The notes beneath the pieces are model-generated. The model saw only the letters and a list, made by a program, of their open reading frames with translations. It had not been told where the DNA came from and made no database searches. Below, in pieces: positions 1 to 10,721 of a DNA stretch of 64,000 bases. The first letter of the stretch is position 1, and each line of letters opens with the position of its first letter. The translations under genes were made by a program, and so were the position numbers. The DNA lies in contig JAQQWL010000013.1 in NCBI GenBank assembly GCA_038363925.1, positions 1,674,001-1,738,000 on the forward strand, written 5' to 3'. The stretch comes from Apiospora phragmitis (taxonomy: Eukaryota > Ascomycota > Sordariomycetes > Amphisphaeriales > Apiosporaceae).

Positions 1-1351
1 ACTCGAAGATGGTCCCGCCTCCGGACCTGCTGGTGCATCGTTTCTCTGAGGCTGGCCCGCTGAATCTCCCTCGACTGGCGCTCTGCAGATGGGACATGTG
101 TTGTGTTCCTTGAGCCACAAGACTACGCATTCATCGTGGAACCAATGCTTACATGGCAACACGATAACTTCATCTCCCATGCCCACGTCGTCAATGCAGA
201 TTGTACATTCGCCCTTGAGCTCAGGACCTAGCATTTGCTCATCCAATTTCTTCCTGGGCAGCTTGGCTATCGTGTCCTCCGAAGCCGGAGGTGGGGCGTT
301 CGACTGGGGGTTCGCCTCCATTAGGTTCGTGATAATACGGTCCAAAGCCTCCTGGGAGTAGACCGCGTCGCCGTGGACAGCATTCGGGTTGAGCACCGTC
401 GAAAACAGATGGTGCAGAATAGTAGGGAAGTCCATTCCAGGGCCAGCAGGACCACCGGGCCGACCGGGGAATCCAGGACCACCCAGGTCATCTTCGTCGT
501 CGCCATGCGCACGGGGGAAGTTCGGGGGCATGGGAAACGGCGGAGGGGCGCCAGCGCGTCCGAAAATATCACCAAAGACCCTGGGACTTCTATTAGCACT
601 GGATGTCGAGATAGACACCAAAGTAATCCTAGAGGATCCAATATTGCGGCGGGGAGGGATATCGTACGATTGAAAAGGATCTACTGGCGGGCCACCAATG
701 CCACCAGGTCGGATTGTTCGACTGCTGCCACTGGTGATGGTGAAACTGCTCACTCCAGAGTAGGGTCCAGACTGGAATCGGGTCACACGGACTTGGGGAC
801 CTGCACCACCCTCCCCTGCCCCTCCAAACATAAACTGGGGATCGTTGCGACCGACCATTCCTGGCCCGTTGATGCTGCCCAGTAGTTCCGTGAACCTTCT
901 GATAACATCTTCACTGCTGTCTGGCCTGGCGCGATCTTGGTTGCGGGGGTTTTGCGCCTCTGGAGAACGGAAAGTTGAGCGGCGTCTGAAGATACCGCCC
1001 GGTAATTGATGATGTAGGTGCTCTTCAATATCTTCTTCGTCGGGATCTGAGTCGGTGTCGTGGAGGTTGCGGCGGTTGAGACGATGAAAGGGGTCTAAAT
1101 CAGGCACATCGTCATACTCTCCTCTAGGATCATTCTCTGGGTCGACCTGGCAGGATAGTGATCAGCTTTGATCGTAAGCAAATTTTCGAAAGACATGAAC
1201 CTACTATTTCAGTCGCCTCGCAATGGCATCTAGGGCAAGGGAGGCCATGCTCATCCCGGTACCACTCATTCTCGCACTGGTGGCAATAGACTACCTCGCG
1301 ACCTGCCGAGGCATCAAGATGCTGGCGCGCTACGGGATTGTTGGATGCCAT
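1..1351 (-). CDS. RING-H2 E3 ubiquitin ligase, RNF126/RNF115-like (3' end missing)
   Basis: Predicted E3 ubiquitin ligase. The product starts MASNNPVARQ at 1351 and has an N-terminal zinc ribbon (CHQC...CPRC) typical of RNF115/RNF126-type ligases. A 58-bp intron (1147-1204) restores the family sequence ATEIVDPENDPR. A long proline-, glycine- and serine-rich middle follows. Near the C-terminus a complete RING-H2 finger is visible (CTICIDD, LPCKHWFHDEC, CPICR). The reading frame is open to base 1, so only a short low-complexity tail is missing. Family knowledge: such proteins use the zinc ribbon to bind ubiquitin or hydrophobic clients and the RING to recruit E2. The substrate cannot be told from sequence. 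The call as a ligase is secure; the exact orthologue is inferred. Confidence 0.88.
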
Positions 1352-3367
1352 TACTTGGTGCCTCTCGTCGTCTGGCTGCCGTTGCTGGTTTGCGGCAAAG
1401 GCAGCAAGTCCAAGGCCAAGTGCGAGGCCGCCAAGTCGAAGAACGCCGCGGAAAGCCACAATGCTGGACCTTGCTTCAGCTTCGGATCTAAGGACGACCA
1501 AAGTTCGATCGAGGTGGCCGGTCTAGGAAATGGTGTATTGATGATGCGAGGATTCGTTTCGATCCAAGTTGGTACGAACCCTATTATGGCATACGGTGGG
1601 TGATCCGGACTGCTTTCCTCGGCCAGACTTGTTGTCTGTTTTGTAGAATATGTCTGCTTAGCTTATTACCCTGTGCAGTTTGCGCCAACGGTCAGCAGGA
1701 AGCATTAGGTAATTGGTAGAAGTATGCCGCCACTAGACCAATAACTGGAACAGAGGGTGTTAATAAAGGCAGGGGGCGAGCATGGGGAATGGGAAGGGGC
1801 GATGAATACAATGCAGGTTGCCGATGACCCGGTGGGACAGGCAGTGATGCAATTCGACAAGGCTGACTATACGTCTGGTAGGACTGCCTCGGCAGAGAGG
1901 GGAACAAAGAATCGAATGCAGTGCCGCCTGATATGACCATGTGCGACCAAGACCCTCAAACTGCTTGCTCCTCTTGGTAGGTGTGTTCAATACTCGCTCG
2001 TTATGCATGCTTGGAGAACGGTGTCCATGGGATTGCCGGGCATGTTTTATTCTTAAGGGTATGGGGGGGTGGATCTGATATGTAATGGAAGATGCGTTCA
2101 AACATCCATGCGTGAAGACGTACCTTGCACCCCTCTGAGCGTTGCAGGAAGCTCCGATGATGGTGGCAATCGGGTCAGGCCAGCAAACCACTTCGAAATC
2201 GGCATACGACCAATAACCGTTCAAAGCCTAGGAAGTTCCGATGGTCAGAGCGACAACACAAGACGAAGCTGTTCCTGGATAATAGCAGCTGAATGTCCCT
2301 AGCGGCAGTATCGATAGGTATGGTACCTAGTGGTGGTGCTGGAATTGATAAAGTGCTTGCAGTGGAGCAGGGGGATCTAGGCAGTGATGGGATGAATGAA
2401 TGGGTAAATAAATGGAATACGATCAACTTACCTTAGTCACGTCGGCAGTGCGTGACGATGGATGAACGACACTTGCTAGTGGTTCCAATGGGTTGGCATG
2501 TAGGTACAAAGACAGGAAAGGAAAGGCTTTATTACTTACTCTCTGAATCGCACTGAACGAGGTGGGCAAATGGAATGAATACCTATGGAGTCATAGCTGC
2601 TCCAGCCTGATCTATTCTAACAGCCATGCTGTAGTGGATGGAGCTGAGTTGTCCCAGTCTTGGTAGATGGCCAGGCCCTTCTCCTGCTTTCGTCATGTTT
2701 CGATTCGCCGGCCACGGGGCAATCACATCCATCCCAACTCCCAACCTTGAAAAGCCCAAGCGGGTCCCGACGACCGATAGCGCACCGCCACAGAAAAGAC
2801 GTTACTGGCCAGCCAAGCTGGTGTTATTGCGCCGGGATTAAGCGAACCTATTGATTCGGTAACAACAGGCTGGTGAGTCGATACAAAGATGTAGTAGTTA
2901 TGTTCTTGATATGATCTATCGCCGGGTGTAGAAGTAGTCGGGATGGCAGCTTCACAGTGTACGTAGGTACTTGTAATTATGTTTCCTGAGCTGACCCCTC
3001 CGGATCTGCGCTTTATATCATCATTGAAGGTCACCCATAGCGATTCAACAAGATGATTACAGCACGTCTCACCATTTAGTGTCGAGTTTTCTCTGTGGCT
3101 ACACGTAAAGACCGAAGCTGAGTTGAAAAGTTGGTCCGGCGACCACCCTGCTCGATGAGCCCCTCCAGTGACATATATGATTACAGAGAGCACTCCTGAC
3201 CGGCGTGCCTGAATACATTCTCCAGCATAGTACAAAGAAGAAAGTCAAGACACGCAAAAACGCCCAATAGCCTTCCTCCGACCAATCAGCTTTCCTAGCT
3301 CTTGCCTCATGATTATAGTGCTCGTATCACTCATTGCCCTTTAGTCGTACACCGACGACGTCATCTC
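1352..3367. other. Intergenic, 5' side of the RING gene and 3' side of FIS1
   Basis: About 2 kb between the divergent-facing start of the RING ligase and the 3' end of FIS1. A 170-codon open frame on the minus strand (2723-3235) has no recognisable domain, no splice context and no family-like composition. No RNA gene or repeat was recognised. Confidence 0.5.
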
Positions 3368-3899
3368 TCACCTCCGGCGTCCTCGGAACAAAATACCGCC
3401 CACGACACCGGCGGCGATGGCAACACCACTTATGATCGCAACGCCCATCAGCCCCTCCTTGGCCACCTTGTCGTCGATCAGCCTCCGCAGGTCGGCGGAC
3501 TGCATGTTCATGGGCTCCTTCTCCAGCAGCAAGTCGTTATACCGTCTCGCCTCGCCGTAGTTGCCGAGCTTGTAGTTGCCCAGCGCCAGGTAGTAGAGGC
3601 ATTCCCGGCGGCGCTCGGGCGACACGCGGAAGATCTCGGAGAGCAGTTGCACGCCCGTTTGTTGGTCGTTGCGGGAGTTGGACTTGACCAGGCCCCAGGC
3701 GTAGTTGAACTTGGTCTGGACGCCGACCATGTCGCCCTCCTTCTCGTACTGGCTGCGCAAGACCTGCAGCTCGTCGGGCTTGAGCGGCGTCTCCGCATCG
3801 ACGGCGTCTATTAGATTTCGTATGTTAGAACATATTCACTTCTCAGTTCCCACGGTGCCAAAAAATGCAAAATAAAAACCTACGGGGTAGAGCTGTCAT
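3368..3899 (-). CDS. FIS1: Mitochondrial fission 1 protein Fis1
   Basis: Tail-anchored outer mitochondrial membrane adaptor that recruits the dynamin-related fission machinery; it also acts at peroxisomes. Exon 1 (3884-3899) gives MTALP plus a split codon. A 76-bp intron (3808-3883) joins to [16 protein letters not shown], matching the family N-terminus. The body contains the two-TPR fold signature ([27 protein letters not shown]). It ends in a hydrophobic anchor ([20 protein letters not shown]) followed by a basic RGRRR tail. About 151 aa, the usual Fis1 length. It is divergent from SPC24 across a 589-bp shared upstream region. Confidence 0.97.
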
Positions 3900-4488
3900 T
3901 TTGGCTATAGTATGTATTCCGAAGGCTTGTCTTAAAGGTATATATGACGGTTCGTCTAGTGAAGAGAGAAAAACCACAATGCCACTTTAGAATATGACAC
4001 TTGAGAGAGATATAGCAGGCTGATCTGTAGTCCAGGAATTGTTACCGAAGGCGGGTGGGTACGAAGAAGACGAGGGTGCAGTCGGCATAGGTAGTTAAAG
4101 TAGTGTTGCGGAAGCTTGGAAGAATGAGAGCGCGGAACAAGTGGTCCTGTGGGTTAACCTTGCGACCGAAAAAGTATGACGCAGCCATTGACCCGCTCAA
4201 GCTTTCCCTCCAAAAAGATAAGCCGGCGCCCCGATAGTCGTCCCTGGTTACTCCGTACAAGCAAATGTTTTGCCGTTGCCCCTTTGGGTTAGTGGAATTT
4301 CTATACGACCACCCTGAAGACTTTAGTGGTTTGATGCATAAACCGGGGATAGACGTTGTCGATGTCAATACGGAGAAGCTTCAATTAACTCTTCTACTCA
4401 ACTGCTATCTACAAACACTCGTCAATACCGAACAATAACACACCAGCAAGAGACACACGACAGCATCGCAACGACAACCACCGCAAAA
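3900..4488. promoter_or_regulatory. Shared upstream region between divergent FIS1 and SPC24
   Basis: The 589 bp separate the two start codons (3899 minus, 4489 plus), so both promoters must lie here. A 108-codon minus-strand open frame (4042-4368) has no family resemblance and is taken as chance. The last about 60 bases before SPC24 are A- and C-rich, as in many fungal 5' leaders. No specific factor site is claimed. Confidence 0.5.
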
Positions 4489-5182
4489 ATGCTTCTCGAC
4501 GAAGATCCCGCAACTGTACGTCCGCCCCCAGGCACAGTCACACTCCCTATTCCAGCGACTGCCCTTACTAACAACAAATCCTGAACAGCTCATCCACCAC
4601 ACCATCAACAACTTCAACATCGGGCCCGACAAGACGGCCATCTCGCGCATCCACGACTCGCTCTCCACCCTATCCCAAGCGCGGGACCTGCGCGTGCGCG
4701 AAGCCGAGTCCTCCCTCAAGAAATCGACGCGACAGCTGCACACGCTGCAGTCGCAGTACGAGGAGCTGACGGCGTCGCACTCGTCATCGGCGCACGCGTC
4801 CGAGATCGCGCGCCTCGACACCCAGAAGTTCCGCACCGCCAAGGCCGCGTCGGACCTCGAGATGGAGGCCGAGCGCCTCGGCAGCGCCGCCGCCGACCTC
4901 GCGGCCCGGCTGCAGGAGCTCGAGGCGCAGGGCGTCGAGGGCGGCGCGACCGGGTCCACGAGCGGCAACGGCAGCGGCGACTCGGCCCTCGACGACGAGG
5001 TCCTGCTGCGCCTGAGGGTCTACCGCAGCCTCGGCATCGAGATCGAGCGCGAGGGCGGGCGGGATGGTGATTTCGCCCGCGCCGTTGTGAGAAATGACCG
5101 CAAGGGCGACGTGCACGTCGTCAACATCGACAAGAAGTTCTCGAGGTACTTCTACGCCAACTACTTCTGGAACCAGCTATAA
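4489..5182 (+). CDS. SPC24: Kinetochore protein Spc24 (Ndc80 complex)
   Basis: Subunit of the Ndc80 kinetochore complex, pairing with Spc25 and linking microtubule-bound Ndc80/Nuf2 to the centromere. Exon 1 (4489-4515) encodes MLLDEDPAT. The intron is 4516-4588. Exon 2 resumes with [15 protein letters not shown], the conserved N-terminal motif. The middle is a coiled coil (about residues 40-125, heptad-like, E/R/A-rich). A Gly/Ser spacer separates it from the C-terminal globular RWD-like domain ([14 protein letters not shown] ... [12 protein letters not shown]). 206 aa, the normal length. The frame is intact and the coding region very GC-rich. Confidence 0.95.
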
Positions 5183-5704
5183 ACCACTTCAACATGCGGC
5201 GGCTTGAGCTTGGGCATCTTGGCGATTGCCCCTTCAATCTAGAGGGGCAATGAGTACGACGTTCATGAAAGGATACGATTAGGCGTTCAGGGGATTGGGG
5301 GAGTATTATATACCACACTACATTGTACATGATTCAATTGTCTAGTGATGCAACTAGATTGAGATGGCAACATGCCGGTGCAAAATTGTGATGAGATCTG
5401 TCACGAGCCATTTCTATGGATATCAGAAGGCAGTGAAGCAGTCAAGAATATCGCGTTTTCTGGAAAAAGTCCCCAGATACACGTAACCCAAAGATACATT
5501 CCTTTTGATAAGCCTATAAATGTTACACGGTTCATTAATCATAGGATGACCACCTTGCACGCTCAATTCTACTGTGACAGTTTGCATCACACGGCACCGA
5601 AGCATTCTCCTGATACCTTGATCGTCCAATTGCCAACATTAGATCGGCACGATACTCGCTTTGCAGCGGCGTCAAGGGATATCTTTCGAGCCCTGTATAT
5701 GATC
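5183..5704. other. Convergent intergenic, 3' ends of SPC24 and the neighbouring gene
   Basis: About 520 bp between two convergent genes. It presumably holds both 3' untranslated regions. No conserved frame, RNA or repeat was seen. Confidence 0.5.
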
Positions 5705-6511
5705 TTAGAGCGCCAAGGCATTCTGCATGCCCTTTGAGCATCGGCATGTCTCAGACACTAATTTTCTTAACTGGAGAGGTATAAGGGGGAAATAGCCATC
5801 CCGGTCGAGGCTGGTGAACGCTTCCATCTTCCTCGTCGGCGTCCTGCTCCGAGAGCTGTTGGGACTGCTCGTGCACATGGACTTGCGCAAGTCGGGCGGA
5901 CTTTTCGAGCCCGGCCGGGGGCTCACTCTCGCCAGCGTTCCCGCGCCTGGCAGGCCGGGGATGATCACCGCACTGCCGCTGTGCGAGCGGAAGTGGTAGC
6001 GCAGGGGGTCGGGCATTTCCAGCCGCGAGTTCAGACTCTCCCATACGCGCTCGTCCTCTGTGTTCTGGTCGCTCCGCCACCCGCCCACACCCTCAAAGTC
6101 CCGGCCCAAGCCTGCGGCAGGTCCTAGCGACACGCCACTGCCGCCATCGAGACCGCCGATCAACGGTGGGAGGGCGGTGACGCTGCCGGCCCTGCTCTTC
6201 CTCCGCCGCCGTTGGCTGGTCCGGAGCGGCGACGTGGCCTCGGGCGAGGGCGGTCGCGTGATCTGGGGCGACGTGGTGGCGCTCGCCAGTTGGCTGCTGG
6301 CGGGCGACTGAATGTACTGCTGCGGCTGGGAGTGGCCGAGGACGACGTAGCGGATGGTCTCCATGCCGACGTCGAAGTAGACCCAGAAGAGCCGGAGGAA
6401 CAGGACGGCAAAGGCGAAGACGGTTGTGATGCCAGCACAGATCGCCAGCGGTAGGGCCACGAAGATCATGAAGGGGAAGACGAAGAACTGGAGCGGGTTG
6501 AAGAGCGCCAT
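5705..6511 (-). CDS. Fungal membrane protein of unknown function
   Basis: I do not recognise a named family. From the start at 6511 (MALFNPLQFFVFPFMIF) the first about 55 residues form a strongly hydrophobic segment with two probable membrane passes. A long serine-, proline- and arginine-rich tail follows, with motifs such as SPEATSPLRTSQRRRRKS and SLDRDGYFPL. That is consistent with a short ER- or organelle-anchored protein carrying a disordered, probably phosphorylated cytosolic region. An in-frame upstream ATG at 6556 would add MQKPRSSRYQQPQNA; the later start is preferred because it begins directly with the membrane anchor. About 268 aa, no intron needed. The last about 20 codons could instead be replaced by a spliced end. 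Confidence 0.6.
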   Translation of the reverse strand: MALFNPLQFFVFPFMIFVALPLAICAGITTVFAFAVLFLRLFWVYFDVGMETIRYVVLGHSQPQQYIQSPASSQLASATTSPQITRPPSPEATSPLRTSQRRRRKSRAGSVTALPPLIGGLDGGSGVSLGPAAGLGRDFEGVGGWRSDQNTEDERVWESLNSRLEMPDPLRYHFRSHSGSAVIIPGLPGAGTLARVSPRPGSKSPPDLRKSMCTSSPNSSRSRTPTRKMEAFTSLDRDGYFPLIPLQLRKLVSETCRCSKGMQNALAL

Positions 6512-8999
6512 GGCGTTTTGCGGTTGTTGATACCGAGAAGAGCGTGGCTTCTGCATTTGGTTCCGGGTTTTTGGCTCGACACTTAGGGGGGGGGGGGCAA
6601 AAAGGGCTAAGGCACAGGGCGAGGGCGATGGCTGATCAGATGGGGGAGATTTGAGAAAGAAGCGACAGTTGACGTCTCACATTGTCAAAGGCTGTCGAGA
6701 GAGAAAGGTAAAGAGATGAGAAAGTGTATGTAGGATGTCTGTGTCTCCAACCCAAAGCCGCAAACCGAATATAATCAGGAGGGTAGATAAATAAATGATA
6801 TGATATTGGAGGACAGGGAAGAGTAGAATAGAAGTAGGGATGCAGTTGCCAATTCGTCAGCCGATGGTGACACAGGAGCGGAGAAATAGCGATTGATCAA
6901 TGATACGAATCGAAGGATATATCGATATCGGACCACACCAGACCAGAGCCAAGACATACATGGACTACCACACACACAGACGATTAGAGAGACTTCCCCT
7001 CCAGTGCCGGTACAACACAAAGCTGGGAGGGAAGGCCTTTTGAGCGTGCTAATGCAATGGTACAGCAACCCCCCTCGGAGCTCTCAAGGTGTACCAATGC
7101 CAGGACAGGACTGAAAAGCGAGACGGATCAGAGTTTCGGTAGTGGGAAAACGAATCAGCTATGAATAAATGCAAAGTTATCGGAACGACGGAGGCAGGTC
7201 CAGTTGTAAGTTTAGAGACAAAGTTGAGAAGGATTCGAGGATATTGTCGTATTGCAGATGCGAGAGAGTGCGAATGAGAGAGAGAGAGAGGTATTTGCAA
7301 CAGTAAGCTTAGACGGACGGATGATATGCACGCCATCCTGCAGGGTGCGACGTAACTTTCACATGAAGGCCCGTTGCCCTTAGACCTCAGACCCCTGTCC
7401 TTGGAGAGAGAGATCGATTTGACGCTCCCCAGAAACGCCCGGCCCCAGGTGACAGAAAAAGTCACAGCAGGTCGGTATCTATCAAATGATGCAAGGTGTA
7501 TGTATGTACCTGACTTAGTATTCGGCTTTCAAGCCATCCATGTGGCTAGCGGGAGAGTAATCGTCGTATACATTCCTGTGAGGACTGTGGGGGTGCGGAT
7601 CAAACTCAAACTCAACTTCACACTCACATTCGCATTCACAGAGACTGGCAGCCAGAGCCTCGGAGCTGGAAGCACGAAGGACGGGGGAGCGCTGCTGAGC
7701 CATCGGGGATCGGCGGATCCTGATTTAATAGATCTCAGCCTATTTTTGGCGGGGACACAACATCGGGCCCGGAGCATTTGCCATTAGATACGTCAATCAT
7801 TGCCTAGCCAGCGTACGCGTAGGTCGTCTTTGGCTTTCGGGGTTTTACCGAGTATTCATGACAACAGTGACAGCAGTGACAGCAGTCTGTTTTGTTCTAC
7901 TTGTACACAAGAGAGCGGGCTATTACTACGCCGCATGCACATGCAGTAGGTCTTGTACTGTACAAGGTCAGGTCTGAGACTCTGGGGTAGCGGGGGGGGG
8001 GGGGGGGATACCAACTAGAATGGAGATAGCGGTGCACTTGCCATTGATAGCGAGCAAGGCCAGTGGCATGACTCAATAGAGTGGACCGACCGGCTGAAGC
8101 CAGCGATGCCCCTAATGCGTCCTCAAACCTCGGGTCGTTTTCCTACAATCAGAACACCGCAACAACTGCGCCTCAGGACTCTATCAGGCGATCGAACCAC
8201 TGTCGAGCCATTCGATTATCGACAGGTAGTACCTACTGCTTGCAACGATAGCCCTGTTTGCTCACGGCTGTTTTCATCCTCCTTCAATTGTGGTGTAAGT
8301 TTCGCCAAGATGATATGATCCAACCCCCCATCTCCCCACCCTCTCTCCAACTACAACTGCACGCCTCCCATCCTGCCCCAGAAGCCATCTCGACCGCCGA
8401 ATTGCCATGACACAATCAAGAACACGCCGAGACCCATCTCGACTGAATGACCGGCAATGTTTAGGTCTAGGCCTATCTTGTCTGTTGGTAAGAAGAAGAA
8501 GGAGAAATTGCTCCCCAAGAAACGTGGCAGGCCCTCCAGTCTCAAAGTTCACTGATTAGCTGATCTATTAACGGCACTCACCGGCTTGAACCTTGGCCCC
8601 TTGGAATACCTAAAGTTTTGCATGGCAAACATTATCCTACTTGAGCGCTGTTCAATCTGTTTGCAGCCTGCGTGCAGATTCGAGAGCCCGTGAATTGATC
8701 GCTGCATAGCATACCATCCTTGGCTCCTAGGGCGTCGTTCGATTTTGGTGGATCGCCATCATCTGATACTGTCGCATAACAGTCTCTCTGGTCTTTGGAG
8801 CCTGATTGCGCCGGCTAGACTATCAGCAAACTGGCTATAGCGACTGTGAGATCCAGCAAGTCGCCGTACTCCGGTTAGTGGTGAAAAGGGGAATTGACTG
8901 CCACTGGGACACCCCTGGCTCCGCTCTGCTAGGAACGGACTGCTGTCGGATACTTCGCACGGTAGATGCTGTGAAGTCCTTAAAAAACCACGCAACACA
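6512..8999. other. Long divergent intergenic region
   Basis: About 2.5 kb between two genes transcribed away from each other. It contains a G-run at about 6585-6597, a GA-rich stretch near 7274-7290 and a 16-base G-run at 7992-8007. Several short open frames of 60-140 codons (for example 7374-7787 plus) show no family resemblance. No tRNA or other RNA gene was recognised. Confidence 0.5.
7992..8007. repeat. Poly-G tract of 16 bases
   Basis: An uninterrupted run of 16 G in the intergenic region upstream of the TatD gene. Such tracts can form G-quadruplexes and are unstable in copying and sequencing; its true length may differ. Confidence 0.9.
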
Positions 9000-10316
9000 A
9001 TGTGTCAGCAGCATATTGACTCGGAAGGAGTGGAGTCCTCCTCGGGAGGTGGTAGTACTCCAAGACCCCTATTCCACGGTGGTAGCTTGAACCCTGTCAC
9101 AGAACCTTTCCCTTGGGACGTCGGTGTTTTCGATGCCCACTGCCACCCCACAGACACCATGTCGTCGGTGGCCACCATTCCGCATATGAAAGCCCGGGGC
9201 TTAACGGTCATGTCCACCCGCCTACAAGACCAAGACTTGGTTTTTGACGTGGCGCGTGAGCAGGGCGTCCAGAACAAAGCTAGCTTATTCTCACCGCAAG
9301 CCACCCCCGAAAGACGTTTCATACCATCCTTTGGTTGGCACCCATGGTTTTCCTACCAAATTTACGATGACACCGTCCCCGGTGCAACAAGCTACGACGG
9401 GTCTCCGGAGAGTAAGATTGCACATTATGACAAGATCCTCGCGCCAGCGCCGTCCGCCAATGACCCGGCATTTAGTACGGGCCTCCCGGACCCTCGGCCC
9501 CTCTCCCAATTTATCCGAGAGACCCGGGCCAGGCTGGAGAAGTCCCCGTTTGCTCTAGTGGGGGAGGTCGGGCTCGACAAAGTGTTCCGGATCCCGGAGA
9601 GCTGGACCGCCTCCTCGACAGATGCTGAGAAGACGCAAAGAGACGAGAGTTTAACCCCCGGCGGACGGGAAGGCCGCCAACTGAGCCCGCACCGCGTTTC
9701 CCTGGACCACCAGTCCTCCATCCTCAAAGCGCATATGAAGCTGGCGGGGGAGATGAACCGCGCGGCCAGCGTCCACGGCGTCCAGGCGCACGGTGCCCTT
9801 TACAACGTGCTGGCCGAGTGCTGGAAGGGGCACGAGAAAGAGGTATTGTCCAAACGGGAGAAAAGAAAAATAGCCGCCAACGCGGAGAACTTCGAGACGT
9901 CTGATGACGAGGACGAGGGGAACGACAAAGCAAAAGCAAAGCAGCAACAGAAAGAGAAACCGTTCCCGCCGCGCATATGTCTGCACTCCTACTCCGGCCC
10001 CGTCAACATGCTGAAACAGTACATCCACCCGTCGGTCCCCGCGGCCGTCTTCTTCTCCTTCTCGGTGGCCATCAATTGGGATCCTGCGGTGGGCGCCGAT
10101 GCTGACAAGAACAAGAAGACGGCCGACGCCATTCGCGCCGCGCCCGATGACCGTATCCTCGTAGAGAGCGACCTGCACACCGCGGGGGACCGAATGGACC
10201 AGGCGCTCGAGGACGTCTGCCGGCTCGTGTGCGATATCAAGGGCTGGCCTCTTCGCGAAGGTGTGGAGAGGCTGGCTAGGAACTGGAGGCATTTCGTCTT
10301 TGGTGATAAGTCGTGA
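9000..10316 (+). CDS. scn1: TatD-family metal-dependent hydrolase, Scn1-like
   Basis: TatD-related TIM-barrel hydrolase of the group annotated in fungi as Cut9-interacting protein Scn1; predicted DNase/phosphoesterase. Metal-site motifs are in the expected order: FDAHCHPTD (residues about 44-52, His47 and His49), FGWHPW, LVGEVGLDK (Glu ligand), LHSYSGP, and LVESD near the C-terminus (catalytic Asp). Single exon of 438 aa. Relative to bacterial TatD it has insertions, including a charged, disordered segment (TSDDEDEGNDKAKAKQQQKEK) before the LHSYSG strand. The start at 9000 is the first ATG of the open frame and lies about 45 residues before the first motif. The biological substrate is not known. 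Confidence 0.85.
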   Translation: MCQQHIDSEGVESSSGGGSTPRPLFHGGSLNPVTEPFPWDVGVFDAHCHPTDTMSSVATIPHMKARGLTVMSTRLQDQDLVFDVAREQGVQNKASLFSPQATPERRFIPSFGWHPWFSYQIYDDTVPGATSYDGSPESKIAHYDKILAPAPSANDPAFSTGLPDPRPLSQFIRETRARLEKSPFALVGEVGLDKVFRIPESWTASSTDAEKTQRDESLTPGGREGRQLSPHRVSLDHQSSILKAHMKLAGEMNRAASVHGVQAHGALYNVLAECWKGHEKEVLSKREKRKIAANAENFETSDDEDEGNDKAKAKQQQKEKPFPPRICLHSYSGPVNMLKQYIHPSVPAAVFFSFSVAINWDPAVGADADKNKKTADAIRAAPDDRILVESDLHTAGDRMDQALEDVCRLVCDIKGWPLREGVERLARNWRHFVFGDKS

Positions 10317-10721
10317 TGGGCAATTTAATCTCTGCCCTATCACCCACCACCAACCCCCCTCCCCGTTTTGTACCCACGTACTTTGCTCACAAAAGAAGCC
10401 CACTGGTTGAGATTAGATGTACACATACGAGCGACATACTAGAATATTAGTCAGGGCATGAGTTTAAGTGTTCCATTGTGTTCGTATATTCATCTGTATC
10501 TAGCTGATTGGGAGACCAACCCCGGTCTCCTGCCAACCGTCAGTCGCACCTGTTATCACTTCTTGATTGTGGCAGGTGACTAAATTATTAAATGCTAAGT
10601 ATAGCACCTGGAAAAATATGTACCGGAACCCCCTATCCCAGGGCAAGAACTCCTAAGAACTCCTATAAACAAAATATGTGCACAATCAGTGTGCGACAAA
10701 ACCTCGATGAGGCAGCTACCT
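10317..10721. other. Convergent intergenic
   Basis: About 400 bp between the 3' ends of the TatD gene and the membrane-protein gene. Nothing beyond likely 3' untranslated sequence was seen. Confidence 0.5.

Noticed and set aside
2723..3235. 170-codon minus-strand open frame in the first intergenic region
   Set aside because: No domain, no membrane or signal segment, and composition like random translation; no splice partners.
4042..4368. 108-codon minus-strand frame between FIS1 and SPC24
   Set aside because: Lies in the shared promoter and shows no family resemblance.
9651..10403. 250-codon minus-strand frame
   Set aside because: Antisense shadow of the TatD gene.
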